From Ottelia alismoides (lineage: Eukaryota > Streptophyta > Magnoliopsida > Alismatales > Hydrocharitaceae), in NCBI GenBank assembly GCA_037367405.1, contig JAZKJV010010546.1:22237-86236 (forward strand): DNA of 64,000 nt, in the 5' to 3' direction. Numbering within the stretch: the first letter of the stretch is position 1; the number at the start of each line of letters is the position of its first letter. A program made the position numbers and the translations under genes. The notes under the pieces are model-generated. The model was not told where the DNA came from, did not search any database, and saw nothing but the letters and a program-made list of their open reading frames with translations. Positions 27,969-34,691 of the stretch are shown one piece after another.

Positions 27969-28211
27969 TCAGCAGCGGAGGGGGAAGCCGAGGTCTTCGT
28001 AGCGGAGGAAGGCGTCGACGAGGGCCTGGAGGGCGTCGGGGTGCTTGGCGCCGAGGGTTTCGCGGATGATTTGGAGGAGCTGGCGGGTGACGGGTTTTTC
28101 CTCCTGCCCTTGCTCTTGCTCGGGATCCGGGATGGGCTCGGGTGGAGGGAAGTGGGGGCGGTAGGGACCGTCGGAGTGGGTCCAGTGCGTCCAGCCTTGT
28201 AGGAAGGGCAT
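27969..28211 (-). CDS. Small hypothetical protein upstream of the terminase
   Basis: The 80-residue frame starts at an ATG preceded by a good AGGAG nine bases upstream. The N-terminal half is aromatic and proline-rich (WTHWTHSDGPYRPHFPPPE), followed by a glutamate/glutamine linker. The C-terminal helical segment (VTRQLLQIIRETLGAKHPDA) may be a small helical domain. I know no family. Same strand and short distance suggest co-expression with the terminase-like gene. The upstream leader (28212-28300) on the coding strand is a run of degenerate AACCCAAGAAAA-type units. Confidence 0.6.
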   Translation of the reverse strand: MPFLQGWTHWTHSDGPYRPHFPPPEPIPDPEQEQGQEEKPVTRQLLQIIRETLGAKHPDALQALVDAFLRYEDLGFPLRC

Positions 28212-28348
28212 TTTGTGTCTCCTGGGTTGGTTTTCTTGGGTTGCGTTTCTCGGGTTCGTTTTCTGGGAATTTTTCCTTGGGTTGGCTTTCCTGGCCCTGT
28301 TGGATCGCCCCCCGGCAACTCTCCGCTCCTAATTATGACATATTCCAT

Positions 28349-28698
28349 GAGTTAATTAAATAGTAACGGACGATCTTTGATGCGGGATAGGCCGCGCAAA
28401 ACTAGGGTGAACTGGAACTGCACACCACCCACGCTTGAAGGTGTTCCAACCTACCCGGCTCGCAGTCGGGCACAGAGGATCAAGCGTCATGGACCCTTTT
28501 GGCATTCTGCCAAAGATAGTGGCCAAAAACGCCTGATTCCCAGGCATCCACTCCTTTTTGAGGGGTAGTCATAGCCGCCGGTGAGGGTATTGCTACTGGC
28601 ATGTACTTCAACAACTGGCTCATCGGAGCTATTCTTCTTGACACCAGGGTGCGACTTCCGCTCTCATGAAGTCGTGGTATCTCCAAGGAGCATTGCTC
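28349..28698. other. Intergenic region upstream of the defence island
   Basis: I see no gene, RNA or clear promoter here. Base composition is lower in GC than the flanking chromosome and matches the gajA/gajB genes. The left boundary of the acquired segment may therefore lie near 28.3 kb. No direct repeats or att-like sites were evident by eye. Confidence 0.5.
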
Positions 28699-28728
28699 AT
28701 GAAGGTTGAGCTTAGTGCAGTGCAATGA
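28699..28728 (+). CDS. Possible nine-codon leader peptide coupled to gajA
   Basis: ATG at 28699 is preceded by AAGGAG at an ideal eight-base spacing. It opens a nine-codon frame (MKVELSAVQ) whose TGA overlaps the gajA start as ATGA. The gajA ATG itself has no convincing Shine-Dalgarno. Ribosomes may load at the leader and re-initiate on gajA. This is inferred from sequence layout only. Confidence 0.4.
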   Translation: MKVELSAVQ

Positions 28729-30665
28729 AGCTCATTAGCCTATCCCTCTGTAATTTCCAGTCGTTTGGGGAAGGGCCCACGGAACTGGTCTTCGATCCAA
28801 CAACATTCCTGATCGGGCCCAATGGCAGCGGAAAGACTGCGGTGCTTCAGGCGCTCGCCAGAATGTTCGGTTTCGACCAAGGACTGCGGAAGATACGGCG
28901 TGGTGACTTCCACGTCCAAGCCGACCTGCAAGGCCCTGAGGTCCGGGCCGAACGGCTGTGGATTCAGGCCGAGTTTGGCTTGCCAGAACTCAAAGACAAA
29001 ACAAAGAAGCACTCAACCGTCCCTGGCAACTTCGCGCATATGAGGCTCGAAAGCAACGATGGAGTACCGGTTGTCCGAATCCGCCTTGAAGCAACCATAG
29101 ACGCTAACGACGAAATCGACGAGAACATCTTTTACGTTCTGACTGTCGATCCCGCAGGGGAACCGAAGAAGACGACAGCGATGGCGAGACATGATCGCAG
29201 CGCAATACAGGTTCACTATTTGCCTGCCCGCCGCGACCCAGGTGATCATATCTCCTATTCGACGAGCGCTCTTCTCGGGCGGATACTCAGAGCTGCGAGC
29301 TGGGAGAATGAGGCCGAGACGATATCAAAGCTCAGCCAGGAAATGAGTGCTTCATTAAAGCAGAGCGGCGCGACCCAAGATCTGGACCAATGCCTGTCAG
29401 ACGTCTGGGCCACTCTCCATAGGGGTGCCTTCTATGCGAATCCTAGCCTGTCGTTTGCGACGGATGAAATCGAATCTGTATTGAAGTTCCTCACAGTCGC
29501 TTTCTCGCCCGCACACGGCGAACCGCATGTGGACTTCATGCGCCTTGGAGACGGCCAAAAGTCGCTTCTCTACATCACTCTCGTCTTGGCCGCGCAAAAG
29601 ATAGGAAGAAAGGTTCTGGACGGCACCTTCAAGCTATGGGATGTCAATAAGCTTCGCCCGGCGGTATTCTCCCTAGTCGCCATTGAGGAGCCCGAAAACA
29701 GCCTCTCTCCCCACTATCTCGGTCGTGTCCTGTCAAAGCTGACGCTGTTTTCCGAAGCCTCTGACGCTCAAGCTGTTATCGCTACTCACGCCCCTGCGCT
29801 ATTGCGACGGGTGGCCCCAGAACGGATTCGCTATCTGCGCCTGGATGAGGCTAGGCAAACAATCATCAGTAGCATCAAGCTTCCCCAGCCGTCAAGTGTA
29901 GCCCACAAGTTTGTAAGAGAGGCTGTTATCTCTTACCCAGAGTTATACTTCTTTCGCTTGGTCATCCTCGGCGAGGGAGACACAGAGCAGATTATCATTC
30001 CCCGTCTGCTCCAAGCTACTGGGCACGCGGAGGATTCGAGTTCCGTTCTAGTGGTTCCGTTGGGAGGGCGGCATGTCAATCATCTCTGGCGATTGCTCGC
30101 GGCACTTCGGATTCCCTACGTTACCTTGCTTGATTTGGACTTAGCCAGAAACGGCGGAGGGTGGGGCCGGATTTCGTACGCACTTAATCAACTCAAGAAG
30201 ATTGATCCCAAGCAACACGCCAAGGTGATGAAGGACATCAACCCAGCTCTACCCGAGTGGGATGACCAGAGTGAAACACTTCTCGGGTCTGAACGTGGAA
30301 AGAAGTTACTCAGTCGGCTTGAGGAGGCAGGCGTGTTCTTCTCTGCTCCGCTGGACTTGGATTTCTCAATGCTTATGTGCTTCCAAGGAGCATATCGGGT
30401 CAAAGCATCCAAAAAGGCGTTGCCGAAGGCTAAAACGCTTGCGTCTGTCCTTGGCGCGAAGCATGGCGACGAGGGGCAATACCACGAGGATCTTCAGCGC
30501 CTTTTCGTTCCTTATCAGCGGCGATTCAAGAACGGCAGCAAGCCCGCAGAGCATCTTGAGGCCCTGTCCAGCCTGGATGACGCCGCCCTTGTGCAAGCTA
30601 TGCCAAAGAGCTTGAGGCGTTTGCTTGACCTCGTTCAAAAGAAGTTGCAGGGCCTCCCCGAATGA
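28725..30665 (+). CDS. gajA: Gabija protein GajA, OLD-family ATPase/TOPRIM nuclease
   Basis: The 646-residue protein begins with an ABC/SMC-like ATPase: Walker A GPNGSGKT (residues 31-38), signature region FMRLGDGQKSLL, Walker B FSLVAIEEPENSLSP and the following switch histidine (IATHAP). The C-terminal third is a TOPRIM nuclease with VILGEGDTEQIIIPRLL (glutamate motif) and the LLDLDLA acidic motif. A UvrD-like helicase gene follows directly, and the pair matches class 2 OLD proteins, the GajAB Gabija anti-phage system. In that system GajA nicks DNA and is regulated by nucleotide levels. It is somewhat longer than the best known GajA (about 580 residues). GC content is visibly lower than in neighbouring genes, which suggests horizontal transfer. 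Confidence 0.88.
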   Translation: MKLISLSLCNFQSFGEGPTELVFDPTTFLIGPNGSGKTAVLQALARMFGFDQGLRKIRRGDFHVQADLQGPEVRAERLWIQAEFGLPELKDKTKKHSTVPGNFAHMRLESNDGVPVVRIRLEATIDANDEIDENIFYVLTVDPAGEPKKTTAMARHDRSAIQVHYLPARRDPGDHISYSTSALLGRILRAASWENEAETISKLSQEMSASLKQSGATQDLDQCLSDVWATLHRGAFYANPSLSFATDEIESVLKFLTVAFSPAHGEPHVDFMRLGDGQKSLLYITLVLAAQKIGRKVLDGTFKLWDVNKLRPAVFSLVAIEEPENSLSPHYLGRVLSKLTLFSEASDAQAVIATHAPALLRRVAPERIRYLRLDEARQTIISSIKLPQPSSVAHKFVREAVISYPELYFFRLVILGEGDTEQIIIPRLLQATGHAEDSSSVLVVPLGGRHVNHLWRLLAALRIPYVTLLDLDLARNGGGWGRISYALNQLKKIDPKQHAKVMKDINPALPEWDDQSETLLGSERGKKLLSRLEEAGVFFSAPLDLDFSMLMCFQGAYRVKASKKALPKAKTLASVLGAKHGDEGQYHEDLQRLFVPYQRRFKNGSKPAEHLEALSSLDDAALVQAMPKSLRRLLDLVQKKLQGLPE

Positions 30666-32296
30666 CCGCCCCTGACAACTGGAGGCCCGCCGATGGACTC
30701 GAGCTGGAGCCAAATGCGCTAATCGCGGTGCGCGAGCAACATCGCAGCGTGGCCCTCACGGCAGGCCCGGGTTCAGGCAAGACCGAATTACTCGCTCAGC
30801 GAGCCGATTTTCTCCTGAGGACGAACTCCTGCCCGTACCCGCAACGGATTCTGGCCATCTCCTTCAAGGTCGATGCCAGCAGAAATCTAAAGGAACGCGT
30901 CAGGAGACGGTGTGGACCACTTGCTCACCGTTTTGATAGCCACACCTTTCACGGATTCGCTAAGCGCCTGATTGACCGATTTAGGCCTGTTTTGAGTGGC
31001 CAGAATGAACTCGACGCCGACTACACGATTGGTGGCCAGAGAGTGATGAGGAGTCAGATCACATTCGCAGACCTCGTTCCTTTGGCTGTGGAGGTTCTCT
31101 CGCAAAGCGATCTTGCCCTGAACGCCGTTCGGCAGACCTACTCCCATGTGTTTCTGGATGAATTTCAAGACTGCACTGAGCAGCAGTTTGAACTTGTGCG
31201 CTCTGCATTTCTCGGCACCCAAGCTTCGATCACAGCCGTCGGCGATACAAAGCAACGGATCATGGGTTGGGCGGGAGCCCTTGAGGGCATCATGGAAACG
31301 TTTGCGGAGGAGTTCAACGCCCGCCCCTTGAATCTCTACCAGAACTTTAGGTCCCTTCCTCGGGTCCGGCGTGTTCAAAACAACATGGTCAAGGTCATTG
31401 AACCAACTGCCGCAGTTCTGGATTCCCGAATCGATGGAGACGAGGGCGAGGTCGAAATCCGCGCTTTCAAAGACGGAGCGGAAGAGGCGGTCGAAATCGC
31501 CGCCCTCGTGCAGACCTGGATTAACGAGGGCACCGCTCCCTCTGAAATCGGTATCCTCGCCGCGAAGCAGGTGGAGCACTACTGCGAGATGCTGATGCAG
31601 GAACTTAGTCGGCTACAGATTCCCATTCGCAACGAACAGGAGTTGCAAGACATTTCCGCCGAGCCAGTCGCTCAGCTAGTTGTTGATTTCCTACTCGTGA
31701 TTTGTGCCGATGGAAAGCCGAATGCATATGACCGATTCATGCGGTTCATTTCCTCCGCTACGGAAGACGAAGAAACTCAATCGTATTGGCGCACCCTCAT
31801 CGACGCGCGAAGAAGGGAGGTGCGGTCAGGTGCGGGCTTCAGTTTGGAGTCAGTCCAAGGCCTTGTGGCGGAGCTCCTGAAAGAGATAGGAGCTGCCCAG
31901 ATTGCGAGTTTGTCAGCAGACTACGAGAACGGTTCTTATCTCAACGAGCGCGTGTCGGCGACCCTTCGTCGGATTGAAGAACTGTGGGACGACAGCGGCG
32001 AGATCGTCTCGGCCTTGGAACGTTTCTCGGAGGATCGAGCGGTTCGCCTCATGACCGTTCACAAGAGCAAGGGGTTGGAGTTCGAGTACGTCGTATTCCT
32101 CGGCATCGAAAGAGAGACGTTCTGGGGCAAGGCAGATGACGAGCGGGCCGTCTTCTTCGTAGGTATTTCGCGGGCAAAGAGGCATTTGGTGTTGACTCAT
32201 ACCACGACACGTCCTAAGCCGAGTGGTCATGTAAAGAAGTGGCATACCCAGCGCACGCCACACGCCGAGTTTCTGTCCTGTCTCGACGAAGTCTAG
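30662..32296 (+). CDS. gajB: Gabija protein GajB, UvrD/Rep-like helicase
   Basis: The 544-residue superfamily 1 helicase has Q-motif/Walker A TAGPGSGKTELLAQRADFLL, motif II VFLDEFQDCTEQQ and motif III AVGDTKQRIMGWAGA. Motif V is MTVHKSKGLEFEYVVFLG, and motif VI FFVGISRAKRHLVLTH. It is shorter than housekeeping UvrD/PcrA. Its ATG overlaps the gajA stop (ATGA), so it is co-translated with gajA, as expected for the GajB subunit of the Gabija complex. It shares the lower GC content of gajA. Confidence 0.9.
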   Translation: MTAPDNWRPADGLELEPNALIAVREQHRSVALTAGPGSGKTELLAQRADFLLRTNSCPYPQRILAISFKVDASRNLKERVRRRCGPLAHRFDSHTFHGFAKRLIDRFRPVLSGQNELDADYTIGGQRVMRSQITFADLVPLAVEVLSQSDLALNAVRQTYSHVFLDEFQDCTEQQFELVRSAFLGTQASITAVGDTKQRIMGWAGALEGIMETFAEEFNARPLNLYQNFRSLPRVRRVQNNMVKVIEPTAAVLDSRIDGDEGEVEIRAFKDGAEEAVEIAALVQTWINEGTAPSEIGILAAKQVEHYCEMLMQELSRLQIPIRNEQELQDISAEPVAQLVVDFLLVICADGKPNAYDRFMRFISSATEDEETQSYWRTLIDARRREVRSGAGFSLESVQGLVAELLKEIGAAQIASLSADYENGSYLNERVSATLRRIEELWDDSGEIVSALERFSEDRAVRLMTVHKSKGLEFEYVVFLGIERETFWGKADDERAVFFVGISRAKRHLVLTHTTTRPKPSGHVKKWHTQRTPHAEFLSCLDEV

Positions 32297-32519
32297 AAAT
32301 CGCTCGCCCGATTCTTCGCGTGAGCGAGGCTGGCTAGATGATGATCTTTTCGACCTCGTCCAGCGATCATAGGTCATGGAGCCCAGGTGTCCGGGCCGAC
32401 TCGTGCTCTTCTTCCGCTGGCGTCTGATGATGAAAGGTTCCGATGACGGGTTCATGACCGATCTGGGTGCCGTTGCCAGCGCGTGACGGGCAACAACGGC
32501 GCTTCGCTATGATGAAGGC

Positions 32520-33968
32520 TTGCTGACGCGGTTGAAAGTTCGCGGCTTCAAGAACCTGATCGACGCTGATTTGCGATTCGGGCCGTTCACCTGCGTGGCC
32601 GGCGCGAATGGCGTGGGAAAGTCGAATCTGCTGGACGCGATCGCTTTCCTGAGTTCGCTGGCGGACAAGCCGTTGGTGGAGGCGGCGCTTTCGGTGCGGG
32701 CCGATTCTTCGCGGTTCGGGGACGCGGGAACGATCTTCACGCAGCACGGAGATTGGCGAGCTCCGGAGATGAGTTTCGAGGCGGAAATGATTGTGCCGGG
32801 CTCGGGCGTCGACGATCTCGGGCAGAAAGCAGAAGCCACAACCACGTTTCTCCGCTACTCCCTGACGATCCGCTGGCGCGAGCCGGCGCGCGGGTCGGTG
32901 GCGGGGCCGCTCGAGATCGTGAACGAGCGGCTGGAACACATCCGGCATTCGGACGCGCGGCAGAATCTGCCGTTTCCCCACACGGCGGCTTGGCGGGATT
33001 CGATCATCCCCCGCACGCGGCGGAGCGTGCCCTACATTTCGACCGAGGGTGAGGGCTCTGCCGCAAAGGTGCTGTTGCATTTGGACGGCGGCGGCACCGG
33101 TAAACCACGGCCAGTGGTGGCGGAGAACCTGCCGCGTACGGTGCTTTCGACGACGACGGCGTCGGAGAGTCCGACGGCGGCGCTGGCGCGGCTCGAGATG
33201 CGCTCGTGGCGGCTGCTGCAACTGGAGCCCTCGGCGCTGCGCCGGGCCGATTCCTTGAATGCTCCCGTGCGGCTGGGCGCGGATGGGTCGCACCTGGCTT
33301 CGGCATTGCATCACTTGGCGCAGAGCTCGCCCGAATCGCCTGACTTCGTTTACGGACATCTGGCGGGACGGGTGGCGGAGTTGGTGGAGGATTTGCGATC
33401 GGTGACGGTGGAGCGGGACAACAGGCGGGAGACGCTTTCCGTGCGCGCGGTGACGCTGGACGGGACGGCGCTGCCGGCGCAGGCCTTGTCCGATGGCACG
33501 CTGCGCTTTTTGGCGCTCGCGTTCATCGAGATGGATCCGGAGATGACGGGCGTGCTGTGCCTGGAGGAGCCGGAGAACGGGATTCATCCGGCGCGGCTGC
33601 CGCACATGGTGGATTTGCTCGAGGGGATCGCCTGTGACGCGCGCCAGGCGGTGAACGCGGACAATCCGTTGCGACAGGTGATCATCAACACGCATTCGCC
33701 GACGCTGACCAAGCTGATCAAGCCCGATGACTTCGTGCTGGCGAAGGGCCGGGACGAGCGCGTGAACGGAGGTTCGCCCGGGCGTGGAGTGGGCTTCTAC
33801 TGGCTTTCCCGAACGTGGCGGGCGCAAGCGGAGCCTGAGCGCGTGGCTCCACCGGGGGACATCCTGCCCTATCTCACACCTCCCAAACAACTGCGATTGT
33901 TTGATGATGATTCCGGCGGGCGCATCATGGACTGGCTGGAGTCGTTGGAGAGTACGGAGCGGAGATGA
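32520..33968 (+). CDS. AAA ATPase (AAA_21/OLD-like), partner of DUF4276 protein
   Basis: The 482-residue protein is an SMC/RecF-like ATPase with Walker A GANGVGKSNLLDAI (near residue 33), signature LSDGTLRFLALAFIEMD, Walker B VLCLEEPENGIHP and the switch NTHSPTL. It has no TOPRIM domain of its own. The next gene, overlapping by ATGA at 33965-33968, supplies a TOPRIM-like DUF4276 protein. The start is TTG at 32520 with GAAGG just upstream; no in-frame ATG precedes the ATPase domain. GC content is that of the host chromosome, unlike the adjacent Gabija genes. Such split ATPase/TOPRIM pairs are common in defence islands (PARIS is one architecture of that kind). I infer a defence role from position and domain logic. 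Confidence 0.8.
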   Translation: MLTRLKVRGFKNLIDADLRFGPFTCVAGANGVGKSNLLDAIAFLSSLADKPLVEAALSVRADSSRFGDAGTIFTQHGDWRAPEMSFEAEMIVPGSGVDDLGQKAEATTTFLRYSLTIRWREPARGSVAGPLEIVNERLEHIRHSDARQNLPFPHTAAWRDSIIPRTRRSVPYISTEGEGSAAKVLLHLDGGGTGKPRPVVAENLPRTVLSTTTASESPTAALARLEMRSWRLLQLEPSALRRADSLNAPVRLGADGSHLASALHHLAQSSPESPDFVYGHLAGRVAELVEDLRSVTVERDNRRETLSVRAVTLDGTALPAQALSDGTLRFLALAFIEMDPEMTGVLCLEEPENGIHPARLPHMVDLLEGIACDARQAVNADNPLRQVIINTHSPTLTKLIKPDDFVLAKGRDERVNGGSPGRGVGFYWLSRTWRAQAEPERVAPPGDILPYLTPPKQLRLFDDDSGGRIMDWLESLESTERR

Positions 33969-34585
33969 CCGGCGACGCGCTCCGGTTCACGCTGCTTTCG
34001 GACGGGAGTTCCGATCGCGCGCTGCTTCCCATGATCCGTTGGTTGCTGCAGCGCCGGGGAGTGTTGACGGAGGGAAGCTGGGCGGATCCGGGGCGCTTTC
34101 CTCAGGCACCGAAGACGCTGGCCGAGAAGATCGCGCAGACGCTGGTCTACTATCCCTGCGATGTGCTGTTCGTCCACCGGGATGCTGAAGGCCAAGCACC
34201 GGCGCGACGCAAGGCGGAGATTCTGGAGGCGGTGGCCGGGCGTCATCGACATGTGCCGGTGGTTCCGGTCCGTATGATGGAGGCCTGGCTGTTGTTCGAT
34301 GAGCAACTGATCCGTCATGCGGCCGGGAATCCGGCGGGGCGGATGCCCTTGGCCTTGCCGGCGTTACAGCGGCTCGAAGCGCTGGCCAATCCGAAGGACG
34401 CGCTGTTCGAATTGCTGCGCTTGGCCAGCGGCTTGAACGACCGGCGGCTGGCGCGGTTCAACGTGCATGAGCGGAGGTTGCGCGTGGCGGATCTGGCTGA
34501 GGATTTTTCGCCACTACTCCAGTTGGCCGCGTTCCGGGAATTTGATGAGGCGGTGGGGGAGCTTGTGGCGGGCCACGCGGCCTGA
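33965..34585 (+). CDS. DUF4276-family TOPRIM-like protein
   Basis: The 206-residue protein has an N-terminal motif LLSDGSSDRALLPMIRWLLQ resembling TOPRIM motif I (with aspartate where glutamate is usual). A second acidic motif, VLFVHRDAEG, follows, then VPVVPVRMMEAWLLFDEQ. These are the features of DUF4276. Translation is coupled to the ATPase gene by a four-base overlap, so the two proteins are very likely one complex. By analogy to OLD nucleases the TOPRIM-like domain would act on nucleic acid, but the catalytic set is not complete enough for certainty. The gene ends about 100 bases before a convergent gene. Confidence 0.75.
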   Translation: MTGDALRFTLLSDGSSDRALLPMIRWLLQRRGVLTEGSWADPGRFPQAPKTLAEKIAQTLVYYPCDVLFVHRDAEGQAPARRKAEILEAVAGRHRHVPVVPVRMMEAWLLFDEQLIRHAAGNPAGRMPLALPALQRLEALANPKDALFELLRLASGLNDRRLARFNVHERRLRVADLAEDFSPLLQLAAFREFDEAVGELVAGHAA

Positions 34586-34691
34586 TGTACTTGGAAACCT
34601 CGCCCATGCGAAGGCAACACCCCGGCCTCCGCATGACAGTGATAGAGAAGACGGCCACCTCCCATGACGTCCTGGCGCGGGCGAGCGTCTG

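Noticed and set aside
27902..28348. A 148-residue minus-strand frame overlapping the small terminase-linked gene
   Set aside because: Low-complexity serine/proline/threonine sequence. The alternative frame has a good Shine-Dalgarno and a more protein-like C-terminus.
32520..34585. PARIS (AriA/AriB) or RloAB/AbiL system
   Set aside because: The second protein has DUF4276-like motifs, not those of DUF4435 or RloB, as far as I can judge by eye; I kept a neutral name.
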